Source of the DNA: Acanthosoma haemorrhoidale | Taxonomy: Eukaryota > Arthropoda > Insecta > Hemiptera > Acanthosomatidae | Length of the DNA stretch: 64,000 bases | Direction: 5' to 3' | Assembly: GCA_930367205.1 (NCBI GenBank) | Contig: OV884009.1 | Span: 91,533,189 to 91,597,188, forward strand | Shown: in pieces, positions 22,901 to 33,455 of the stretch | Layout: every line of letters starts with the position of its first letter | Numbering within the stretch: the first letter of the stretch is position 1 | Notes under the pieces: model-generated | Told to the model about the DNA's origin: nothing | Databases searched by the model: none | The model's input: the letters and a program-made list of their open reading frames with translations, nothing else | Made by a program: the position numbers and the translations under genes

Positions 22901-24545
22901 AATCAAATATGGCAAGTGGACTTCTATCAGCTATTACCAGCAATTTTCTTTTAAATTATATCTATGAATACTCTCTGATGATCCACTGTTGCTCTTATTC
23001 CTGTAGTCGTTATCGCTACATATTCTGATTCCGATCTTCCGTTCAAAATGTCTAAAGAACCCGCTTTCTATTTATGCCAGATAATGGTGTAAAATGCCCG
23101 GCCTATAAAAGTGAAAAGTTATTCTAGTTAAATTTAGTACATACTATAAAGTTATGAACTTCGGGAGCTGAAATTGCAGTTTTCCTAACCTGTGAAGTTA
23201 AAAAGAAGTCCGAACTTATTAAACCACAAGTCACGGAGCATCTGTGACTGAGTCGGTCCACACCTCACAGCTGCCTTACAATAATAAAACGCCATGATCA
23301 CCTGTCGCAAGATATTTCTGCGGTCCAATCCAATTTTCATTTTCTGAAAAAAAAAAGTTAGAGGGGAAGTGGCAATAAAAAAACAAAGGTTACTGGACGG
23401 CTGAAATAGTTTACTATCAAAAAATAATTCATAAATCTAATAAAGGCCATAATTCATAGAGAATTTAAAATACGTCTTTATATCAAAATAATGTTAAGGC
23501 AAACATTATGCAATACCCAACAGTATTATATAGATGCAAAAAAAATAATATGTCAAACTATTAATTACTATAAAAGGCGTGGCAGAATTACGCTTGAAGG
23601 AGATGAACCTAATAGGAACACTATATTTCATGTTGAGGCAAGCAAAATTAAAAGATAATCCATGAACAGCAAATTAACAAAGTTCGCGGTATCACAAGTT
23701 AAGAAATTCCATGGACTTCATGTAATAAACCCCCCTTGATCCTAACAACCGTATATTTTTCAATTATTAAAAGGTGGCCATATATATATATATATCTGTT
23801 GATCATTCAATATAATTCTTTGTACTCGCGAATCACATACCATAAAATATATTAGTAATAGTCATCTTGAGATCAACTGAATTCCCCACTTAGCACTGGG
23901 AAATAATTATTTTCCAATCACAGGTAATTAAATAATTAGTCACTCCTCAACATTTTTCAAAGTGATACTTCAGTGTTTGTCATCGTCGTGGTATCTAGTA
24001 AAACTTCCATAAATAGCGTTGTCCACTCAAAAGGTGCTTTGCACATTTTTGAAATTATTCTCCCCCAAAGACCCTAAACGTAAATTTGAATTTTAAGCAC
24101 GTGATGAGTATTAATTAGACGCCTTTCCCAATATGATAGCATTTTTTTTAGATTACCAAGTACTTATTAGTTTAGGACCCTTGATTATTAGTCATAGGGG
24201 TGTTGTTATTTTTTGAATTATGGTACTTTAGTGAGCAGCAATTCGAACTATTGTGAAATGTTTCATACCTCAACGTAAAATTATAGCCGAAATAAGTTAA
24301 AACAAGATATAATTTATTAAATGAATTAATGAAATTCCTAGAATATTCAAAATTTTACAGTCCAGGAGTCATTTATTCGAGCCCTCCAATGATATGTATT
24401 TCTTTAAAATATTAAATTCTTAATAACTTCATTATGTTTTTTGAATCTGCCAGTATTTTTCGTAAAACCGGGTTATTAAATGAAATATGCATATCTCTTA
24501 AAATAATATAACGGGAAGAATATAAGGGCTTTTGAATTTTAAAAA
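19913..24545. other. no gene recognised
   Basis: About 4.6 kb of AT-rich sequence. Short frames at 20241-20444, 20948-21226 and 21333-21551 (all minus) carry no recognisable motif and no paired splice signals that I trust. (TA)n patches lie near 21566-21580 and 23778-23796. Confidence 0.4.
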
Positions 24546-25415
24546 ACAACAAAGGAGCTCTATAATCTAAGAAACCATAATAACTATAAAAATGTACTAC
24601 AATAAAATTAAAAGATTAGAAAACGGCTAAGACAACGTAGCCTTATCACAAGATCTCAACTCAATGTTATGTGTTAAATGCTTGGGGTACAGTTGTGCCC
24701 CAGGCAACGACAACGAGATATAAGTGCCATAATTTTCACATTATGGTGGTAATATTTGTAGTAGCTGACTAACCCTTTCAGGTGGAAGGCCTACGACTCT
24801 ATATTGACTTTTCACCCCTTTTTTTCAATATGCTGTCTGTCTTTTAGTAGAGTTAAGTTGTCCCCATGCACCTAATTGCATGTTTGTTTGTTTTCATATT
24901 ATTTTGTAATTGATATCCAGTTAATTTGCAAGTATATAAATTGCATTATTTTTATGAAGTATCAAATACTTGCCCCTATTTTTTTTAAAAAAATACAAAT
25001 TTTAAAAAATATATGAGATTTACTTATTGATCTATATTACCCGTAAGGCCATTAATTACAATGGCACAAAAAACTGGTTAGTACTTTGTCAATATAAAAC
25101 GGTCTAGAGCCATTGACTGATTAACAAGAGTATGATGCATCACGTGTAATCAGTGGATGAGTGTTGATCTAAATATAAGCGTTAAATATTTGATGACATT
25201 ATAACTTTTATCAAGTTTAATTATCAAGCAATGTACTAAAATTATAAATTTATTAAATATAGGGAAATAGGTTTTCTTTACAGTTCCCTTCATTAAAGGG
25301 AATGAATTTTTGTTGTAATATTGTAAGTTTTAGATTAATAACAATATTCTAAATGCAGGGTCACGTTTTATTTGGCTATTCTTGCATACCTATCTAATAA
25401 GGGTGTTGTCATAAA
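24546..25415 (+). repeat. dispersed repeat A, copy 1
   Basis: Aligns, with divergence, to 30361-30870 plus 31607-31967 in the same orientation. Landmarks are ACAACAAAG.AGCTCTATAA, GAAACCATAATAACTATAAA, CTTATCACAAGATCTCAACT, GGGGTACAGTTG, TATCAAGTTTAATTA and TTGTTGTAATATTG, in the same order. No coding potential was seen. This is an old transposon of unknown class, a non-autonomous element or a segmental duplication. Confidence 0.7.
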
Positions 25416-25906
25416 CTATCAGACAATAATCTGTGAATAGCTGAAGATGTGGGGGGTTAGAAAGAAAACGTCTTTGACAGAAAAAAGATAACACAATTTG
25501 GAAAGAACAGACATTTAGTTAACAGAACTAAAGTTCTTGGAGAAAGCTTATTATTAGGCAGGACATCTCGACCAAACCATCTAAACCAAAGGCAATAAGG
25601 GTTTAAGAATTGCTGTCTCTCGAGAAAATTAATCACATTAAGTAGGATAAAAACGTTAAGTATAAACTTGGCGTTCACTCACTAATTACTTTCAACCACC
25701 AAGTTATCCAGGAGAAAGGCATCCCGTAATGAACTCTATTGACAAAACCGGCAATGAGTTGATGTTTACAGTCTGGAATCATTAATTTATATTAAATTAT
25801 TTCTTCAATCCAGCAACTCAGATTCCAGCAGAGATGCTACAGGGTTAACCTGAACTGTTCGCCAGGTGGTATGGGGGCCATTAGGCCCGCTAAAAATTGA
25901 GTCCAG
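25416..25906. other. no gene recognised
   Basis: No recognisable features. A 73-codon minus-strand frame at 25457-25678 has no family resemblance. Confidence 0.4.
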
Positions 25907-26013
25907 CACAAACCCAGCCCACGCATGGAGGAGACTTGAAAACACAGGCAGCATATTCAACCCAGCCCACGGCCAACCCACTTGATTGTGACCCATGCGT
26001 GGGTAGGTTTGGG
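25907..26013. repeat. imperfect foldback sequence
   Basis: CACAAACCCAGCCCACGCAT (from 25907) and CCATGCGTGGGTAGGTTTGG (from 25993) are near-complementary, separated by about 64 nt. AACCCAGCCCACG also recurs directly near 25959. The stretch is much richer in G+C than its flanks. Possibly the core of a small foldback element. Confidence 0.5.
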
Positions 26014-26420
26014 TACGTGTGCCACATATTTTTTGTGACTCATGTCACTTACTGTGATTCTGGTGCCTATTTAACCACTACAATTTTGCACTCGTTTAAC
26101 CATTATAAATAATTTTACTGTTGTACTGATGTACATTCACATGCTGTGTTTACCAATAAAGTTTGTCAAATTTCCATTTTCTTTATATAACAAGTGAAAC
26201 CACAAAACTTAAAACTAAATCGATGTATAAACATAACGAAGGCATAAGTATAATTTTGATTTACTCCCGAAAGGTTATTGGGTGGGGCATTTGCTTCAAG
26301 TTTTCCAATTTTTGTCAGTTCAGGTACAATATTAAATGGCTCCCTGTAGAAATGAATTCTGTCCTTAAACACTTTTCAGGCACATCCCAATGCAGGATGA
26401 GCTCCCGATGGATATTTATA

Positions 26421-26505
26421 TCTGAGTACGGAGTGTAATGAGTGCACATGTTTTGGAACAATGAGGTTATGAAATACTTTGTACTACCTATCATCAGAAG
26501 ATCAT
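26421..26505 (+). repeat. dispersed repeat C, copy 1
   Basis: Shares TGAGTACGGAGTGTA, GAGTGCACATGTTTT.GAACA, AGGTTATGAA and TTGTACTACC with 27513-27595 in the same order. Class unknown. Confidence 0.65.
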
Positions 26506-27512
26506 CCCCCCCCCCGTGAAGTAATGAATGCAATAAAATTACTTCGTCATTCTATAATTCTGATTCCAAATCCAGGAGTAGTTCAATATCGGGCGTCGTC
26601 ATGGAGTGGCCTGGATGCCTTCTTATTCGTAGTGGCCTGCTTAACCCATCAGGGCAGGGATTCAATTTATGGTGGGCTATATATGGGTTTGATTTTTGTC
26701 CCGTGAGTATTTTCCCATATATAGGATCTTTAATAGTGCTAAAAAATGTTATTATAGAAATAAACTTTCATTGAACTGATCTAATATAATACTGTAAATT
26801 TATTAATGTATCAAATCTGATCCAGGCCATCGCAACAGGAGTTCGCTTAATCCAGAAATATAATGACACATCACACTCTCAAAATATAACCTTCCCTATA
26901 TTAGCAAATCAATATTCCCAGCCTTTTATTCATAGAAAGCAACAAACTTTCAAACTGGTGCAGAGTTGTATTGACTCATCATTAGGCAATCAATACTTAC
27001 CCAGAGGGGCGCATTTATGCTGATTACACTGTCTCCTCAGCTAAGCTATAATTACCAACCACCGCGTGAAGAGTAAATATTACATATGTATAACTTAGCA
27101 GGTATTAAAAATGAATGTATGATTAAAAACCAAGTATTGAGAAAGTAATACTAGCTCCAGAAAGTTGATGAAATCAATCTACGATACCCAACGTGCAATA
27201 AACATAGACTGCTTCTAAAAGAATTGGAAAAAAAAGACGAACATTCCGTCACAGGACTGGTACTATTAACAAACTAAATGATTAAATTTGGATTATTACA
27301 ATAACTAACAGCACCCTTCATTAATTTACCATGGAATCATAAATTATTTATTATAAAAATTTACATAAAAAATTTATGTGTCATTTGAATTTTGCTTAGT
27401 TGAGTATCATATATAATGAAGAAAATGTATAGTTCACAGAGCTTTTCCTAGTACCGAAGATCAAGAAGTACAAGGTATTCGGATGATGCTGCTTTTTCCG
27501 CCTCAACAGTCA
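26506..27512. other. no gene recognised
   Basis: AT-rich sequence with a C-run near 26507-26515. No gene-like content seen. Confidence 0.4.
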
Positions 27513-27735
27513 TTTGAGTACGGAGTGTAGCGAATGCAGATGTTTTTAAAACAAGCAGGTTATGAACGAACGAAAGATTCTGTACTGCCCGTGTATACGA
27601 GGGTGGTCTGAAAAGTTTCCGACCTAACAAAGCTTTTATTTCACTAGCTTTTATTTATTTTATTATCATCTTCATGGTGAGGTCGGAAGCTTTTCAGACC
27701 ACCTGTGTATGGACTCGAAGACCATATAGTTGTGG
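27513..27735 (+). repeat. dispersed repeat C, copy 2, split by a MITE
   Basis: Similar to 26421-26505. The similarity stops at GTACTGCCCGTGTA, where the mariner-like MITE (27596-27709) is inserted, and may resume faintly after it. Confidence 0.6.
27596..27709. mobile_element. mariner-like MITE
   Basis: Terminal inverted repeats: left GGTGGTCTGAAAAGTTTCCG (within 27596-27624) and, on the reverse strand, right GGTGGTCTGAAAAGCTTCCG (within 27681-27709). About 25 of 29 terminal positions pair. TA flanks both ends, as expected for Tc1/mariner insertion. The roughly 114-bp length leaves no room for a transposase, so this is an internally deleted, non-autonomous copy mobilised in trans if at all. 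Confidence 0.85.
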
Positions 27736-29073
27736 ATGTTGGTCGTTGATAAAGGTTCTTCTAGAAACATTGCATTATTAACAAATATTAAAATAAAGAA
27801 TGCATTGTGAATTCTGATTACTTATTATCAAAATATACGGGTATAAGTAACACTATTGGTATTGGTAACTAATGTTGGGGAAGTCATGCGGATCAATGCG
27901 TTTACCTAACTTATATGCTTTGCTTAAATAACATTATATGCTTATGTCCCTAAAAAAATGGTTAGAATAGATATCGCTTGTCCCTGTTTTAAATGGTTTT
28001 TATCATTTATGTGATATCAAAATTTTCCTTCTTCACCTCATTTATTATTGTTTTAAATTTGTAATTTTGCCTGCCTAATTTCCATTTCTTTAAGTAGCTG
28101 ACTCCTTAGCTCATAAAGGAGCTGAATATCGTCAAATGATGTATGATCACTGGTTTGGTCTAAAAAAAAGAAGAAGTAAGCAGGTCAGGCCAAGTAGACT
28201 GGCTGGGCAAATGGAGTAGGTATAAGTAAGTTTAAATAATCATCAAATACATCCGAGAAAAAATTATAAAAACACAACTAAAACTATATGTATTTATTAG
28301 AGATTTCATTAAGTGTCTTTATTGGCTTTTGTTAACAGAATCTACGTTAGTAGGGACCAAAAGATAGACACAGTTTTCATTTTTGAGATTTCACACATCA
28401 TTACATCTGTATGCTCATGTTAAAGATTTGAAATGAACCGATGCATCAATGAAACAGCCTATCTAAAATTACTTCACTTACCACAGTGTTTCCTATATCT
28501 TAATCTTCTACCTGTGATTATCATTGGGCATAAACAATGTTCTAGGAAGCAAGATGGTGAGGATTAAAGGGGTATTGATTGGCTTTAATGAAATGGGGAC
28601 AGGTTTGCTCAAAAAGTCGTACGCTAGACGTGTGTCGTGGCGGAGAGTGGCATAGTTATTTTTCAAATGAAAACAAAAAATATTTTGGTCCTGATGGTTG
28701 AGGCACTACTTTCGTGATCTGAGAGAAGGTGGGAAATATTTCTTGAAGAGAAAAAGGGGTGTGGGTAGTGGTTCGGTAATGGTTTAGGCGGCATTCTGCT
28801 TAGAAGTAAAAGAAAATTTCACTTTTACCTCGCAGTGTTAAAGCTGAGGTTTGCCAAAATCCATTAGATGGGGCGAAAAATTATTTGTTGAAATTTTTAA
28901 GGTGACAATGACTTTTTAAAACGTAATAATCCTCCTGCTTAAATCAGAAAAACAAAAAGAAATGTTCTAGAATAAATCAAACAAAAATTAAGTACGTAAA
29001 ATATTGACCAAAAATTGGACCTACTTTCCATTACTGTACATGTTATTTCAACCAACATAAGATGAGTATATTT
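27736..29073. other. no gene recognised
   Basis: No transposon ends or splice-bounded frames recognised. Confidence 0.4.
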
Positions 29074-29083
29074 TGATTTGAGT
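29074..29083 (+). repeat. target-site duplication, left copy
   Basis: TGATTTGAGT, exact repeat of 29796-29805. Confidence 0.85.
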
Positions 29084-29795
29084 TAACTAAACAGACGCTT
29101 TGGACACCTTTACAGACTACTTCATAAAACATCGCACCTCTCAATAGAAAATAAATTACTAATCTGCAAAGTTATAATAAAGCTAATCTGGACATACGGA
29201 ATAGAGCTATAGGGGACAGCAAAAAAGTCGAACAGCAAGCGTATCCAATCCTTTCAGTCAAAAGTTCTGAAGACAATGGTAAATGCCCCTTTTTAAGTCA
29301 GCAACAAACCCTTCATAACGATCTTATTATACCCTACATTCTTGAATTCATCCCTTCCCAGCTCATGAAATTTCATGGAAACCTATCAACCCTAATCCAC
29401 AGTCATTACACTGCACCACTGATCTATATAATCCTCCTCGGAGACTAAAACGGCAGTGTCCTCGTGACCTGCTATAAATACGGGACAGTGGGAGTCATCG
29501 TAATCGCCAGTTTCTCTAATTATGTCTTGAGCGCCTGTGGCTCTCGCGATCTTTGTCAGCCACCACTAGCTCGAATCCGGTGACGTGGCTAATGGAGGAG
29601 CGTGAAGTTCCCCTCCCAAGAGACCTCTTCCTTATGCGAGGGAGGTGACAACCATGTCGATTTGTGAGGTCTCTGGGCTGTTTGTAAATACTATATGAGC
29701 GAGAATGCATATGTTATGAATGGGAACATTGAACACAATTACTTATTGCCCAATAATACCCAATAATTTTATCACAATTAGGATTTGATAAATTG
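29084..29795 (+). mobile_element. J-family copy, 5'-truncated, long 3' UTR form
   Basis: Begins at TAACTAAACAGACGCTTTGG inside ORF2 (the LNRRFGQLYRLL region of copy 2). It continues through the decayed C-terminal coding part (several stops and indels), the ORF end and the long-form 3' UTR (GAGCGCCTGTGGCTCTCGCG, GGGCTGTTTGTAAATACT). The terminus is eroded (TGCCCAATAATACCCAATAA in place of a perfect hairpin). An exact 10-bp target-site duplication encloses it. No A-run remains. Confidence 0.93.
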
Positions 29796-29805
29796 TGATT
29801 TGAGT
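29796..29805 (+). repeat. target-site duplication, right copy
   Basis: TGATTTGAGT, pairs with 29074-29083. Confidence 0.85.
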
Positions 29806-30360
29806 AGACTTCTAATGGCTTTTAAAACGGCTATCGTAGAATATATATACACTGAGATAGACAGACGGAACATGACCTGTTTGAAAGCAGCGCTTCTCTA
29901 TTCATGATTCCCTGTGATTACTTAAAGTTTTATTGTTGAGTTATTATTGAAAATACAAGCATAAATGTTTTATCTAATTGATATACTAAATGATGAGTCA
30001 ATTTGACTAATTTTAATTTATCGACTTTAGTTTATTTCATTCTTCCTAAACCCGGGTAAGCTTTTGGGGCTGTAAGACAATAATCCTCAACAATAAAACA
30101 GCAGTCGCTCATCAATAATTCAGTTATTCAGAACAGCTAGAGCTCTGCCAAATGGAGGGCTGTTCCTTTTCCAAATCTCCAGCACCACTCACCTTCCACA
30201 AATAGCGAAAAATCATATTTTACATCGTTATATTTCTGCAAAAGAATAAAATACTTTTGTTATTATTATAATAAAGCATATTTATAGTAATCCTAATGAA
30301 GGGAGCACTTAAAAAATTACATAAGTCATCCCTACAAATTTCTAACTTTGATTTCAAGTA
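29806..30360. other. no gene recognised
   Basis: AT-rich spacer; nothing recognised. Confidence 0.4.
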
Positions 30361-31967
30361 ACAACAAAGAAGCTCTATAACCTGTGAAACCATAATAACT
30401 ATAAAAATATATTACTATAAAATTAAAAGTTTAAAAAATGTTTACCAGCTATGGATTAATAGCAGTGCAAAGACAACATAGCTTATCACAAGATCTCAAC
30501 TCACAAAGAGACACGATTTTTTATCACTTTTCTTAACCCTCTGTTAGATGCTCGGGGTACAGTTGAACCCAAGCAGACCACAGCTTAATATGTGTAGAAT
30601 AATTTTAGGTAAGAGTCAGATTAGCTTACTATCCCCTCCTCCTGTACCACTCCATATGGTCATTTCACATCTTGTAATAGCCACCTGCTGTCGATCGTTC
30701 AAATGAGCTGGGTTACTGTTGTCCCCCACGCCTTGGATAATGTTTCATTTTTTACCTATGATTGTACATTGGATTATTTTTACGAATATTTCAAATAAAT
30801 GTTTTCCTGTTTTTATTTCAAATATAACAATTTACAATTAAAAATTTTTGAAACTTACAAAAAATATAATTTGGGTTTTCCGTGGTCCCAGTGGTCTCGT
30901 TCTGTTGTGATCACTGGTAGTATTCAAACTTTGTCAAGGGAGCCTGAATTCATACTCTACTGCTTATAATTTATTCAGTTATCTCAGTTATTATAAACAT
31001 TGTGTTTCTATTACGAATCCCGATCCGGCTATCTCCGATACTGCATCTACTAGATAAGAAATGGGATTTAACAGCAGCATGGTGCATTCCGGAGCATTGG
31101 ATGAAGATTTTGGAAACCCAGAGCTGACAGAAAGAGACGCAGAACCGGTGTATAGAATAACTAATCATACAATTGGCAAATGCAAGTAAGTGCAAAACTG
31201 GTATAAAATTCCCAGAATTAGGTCTTAAAGTGCAAGTAGTGAACCCGAAAGCAACCTGGCGTACACAGCAGACATTGATAGTAGAATAGTCGAAATGCGA
31301 ATGGAACACAGAAAATCAGCTGAGGCGAGAGGATTCAAGGAACGAAGACGAGGATGGTTAGCATGGGCCACACTTCTTCAATACGGTGAGCGTATTTGTT
31401 TTAAATTTTGATTCGAGATTTAAATTCTTAATATTGTGATTGAAAGTGAGAGCTAATTTTAATAGACAATGTTTCAACTCTTGAACACGGAAAATGTTGA
31501 AACATTGATTTTCTATTATGGATTCCCATCCGGCTATCTCTGATACAGCATCTCCCGTAATAATATAGGTTAATACAAAAAAATATTCAACTTTATTCAT
31601 TTAATTATTAATGTATACTGCTTTTTTATAACCGGTAAGGTCAGAAATCGTAATAGGGCAAAGAACTGGTAAAGGTCGTTGTGCTGAATGTGGATGAGTG
31701 AAATTTTGGAGATATAATGAGTTTCATCAAGTTTAATTAACAACGTATTAATCAAACATGTTTAATTGAACAAAAGATTAAGCCAGAAATATATTAAATT
31801 CAGAAAAAAATATGTTTACTTCTACAGATCCCTTCTCTTTGGAACGATTTTAAACTTTTATGTTGTAATATTGCATGTTCTTGATTGATTTTTTAAATAC
31901 ATGTTAATGTTTTATTTTACCATTTGTTCTTTAGTGCATAAATAACAAGTGTGTTCTTATAAACTGG
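30361..31967 (+). repeat. dispersed repeat A, copy 2, interrupted
   Basis: 30361-30870 and 31607-31967 align in order to 24546-25415. The roughly 740 nt between (about 30871-31606) have no counterpart in copy 1 and look like an insertion. That segment holds a decayed plus-strand coding-like stretch near 31045-31330 (short run CKTGIKFPELGLKVQVVNP) that I cannot assign. Confidence 0.62.
31010..31551 (+). repeat. pair of about 38-bp direct repeats, 504 bp apart
   Basis: 31010-31047 and 31514-31551 both read about ATTA.G.ATTCCCATCCGG, then CTATCTC.GATAC.GCATCT, with about six differences. They lie inside the segment that interrupts repeat A copy 2 and may mark its terminal or subterminal repeats. 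Confidence 0.6.
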
Positions 31968-33260
31968 CTAATTCATAAATAAAAATGGCTGACTAATTAT
32001 GAGGTACAGGTGCACCCCTAAATGCCTAAAGGTGCGACGAAAACTCATGCATCTTACATTGAGGGTTACGAATTCTAATTATTTTTTCTAATAGTTAAGA
32101 GGAAAAGCTAATACTTTAATAAATTCAATGATATTTATAAAAGAAAAGCATAGGGAACCAACAATATACATCACGTATTTAAAGGTGTGAAAGAGTTAAA
32201 TAGGTTTTATCCAGGTTTTTGTAGTTTTTTGATAACCGGAAACCATCCTTTTTCAAAGGTGTGTCATTCTCTCTTTTCGTATCTTCTAGCCATTGTCAGT
32301 TCCCGGCTCAAAAGCTCGAGAGATGAATAAATATTTATTTCATGTGAAAAACAGAATAAAAGTCTTGGGGATAGCAATACATATAATATTATTAACCAAC
32401 TGGTTCATTGGTTTGAAAAATGTTTATTTTCATGTTTTTAGAAAGTGGGTTATAAATTTATAATCTCTGCGTTTTGATAAGGAACATGCTATTTGTTCCT
32501 ATAACAACCACAGATAAGTGTTTACAGCTCAAACTCAAGTAGTAATTTTTATGGAGGTCTTATGACTCCTGCTAAAATTAAAGCGACACTGTGAAAAATA
32601 AAATAGAACCGTCCTGATCAGCACTATGGAATAAGTGTTGAAACTTAAGTAGGCTATTATAAGAAGAAGTCATCAATTTTTTTCACGCCATAACGCAACC
32701 CTTCATCGTGTGACGATACTTGACATTTTTTTTGTCAACTCCCTAGCTATAATATTTACGTTTTTTTCTTTCATTTGAAGGCTATATAACTATATCACTC
32801 CTTGTAATGTTACAACGTCAGCCTTTCAATAGTCCTTCAAAAAGATTTAGGAGGGAAATCATTAGCAGTCGCTCCTGGTCTTTTATTCCTTAATGTACAC
32901 ACTCCACACAAAATTAAAATTAGGGTTACTGTGGTACGTTTCTATTATGGTGAAATAAAAGAGAGTCAGTTTTACCTAAAGTGCAAATATAATTATTTAA
33001 GTTGTCCAAATTTTCGATGGGTTCTCCTGTGTCGTTTGGTTGTACTTTTTTAACACCTTGTTATCTTATAATTTTCCAAAAATCGGTTTTACTTTTCATA
33101 TTTGTAAACTTGTTTCTGACATAGTTACATTTGGCATTTTGACTTTATTTCTAGCTTTTTACCATAGTTTATGTAAAGCCGAGTTCCCACGGGTCTTGGG
33201 TTACTTTTATACTTTTGTGGGGGGAAAAATTTGTTCCTTATACTATGAAGAATCTCAGTT
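31968..33260. other. no gene recognised
   Basis: AT-rich; short frames only. Confidence 0.4.
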
Positions 33261-33273
33261 ATAATTTTAACTA
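33261..33273 (+). repeat. target-site duplication, left copy
   Basis: ATAATTTTAACTA, exact repeat of 33443-33455. Confidence 0.9.
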
Positions 33274-33442
33274 CATGCGAGGGAGGTGACAACCATCTGG
33301 ATTTGGAAGGTCTCTTGGCTGTTTGTAAATACTGTATGAATAAGCTAGTGAATGAAGAATTGTAAGTATGGTATGAATGAGAACATTTGTCCCAATTACG
33401 TATTGCCCAATAAGGCAGATTGTAATTTTATCAGAGTAAAGA
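33274..33442 (+). mobile_element. J-family minimal 3'-end insertion
   Basis: Only the last 169 nt of the long-form 3' UTR: CATGCGAGGGAGGTGACAAC, CTGTTTGTAAATACTG, two GAATGA-rich blocks, hairpin-like TGCCCAATAAGGCA (33404-33417, one C/A mismatch) and the end AGAGTAAAG. The exact 13-bp target-site duplication proves that it arrived as such. There is no A-run. Confidence 0.93.
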
Positions 33443-33455
33443 ATAATTTTAACTA
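33443..33455 (+). repeat. target-site duplication, right copy
   Basis: ATAATTTTAACTA, pairs with 33261-33273. Confidence 0.9.

Noticed and set aside
30971..31309. 112-codon minus-strand frame
   Set aside because: Cys/Phe/Ser-rich with no pattern. The opposite strand looks more coding-like, so this is probably a shadow frame.
31633..31980. Shared AT-rich words with 25035-25400 taken alone
   Set aside because: On their own they could be composition. They are accepted only as part of the ordered block match reported as repeat A.
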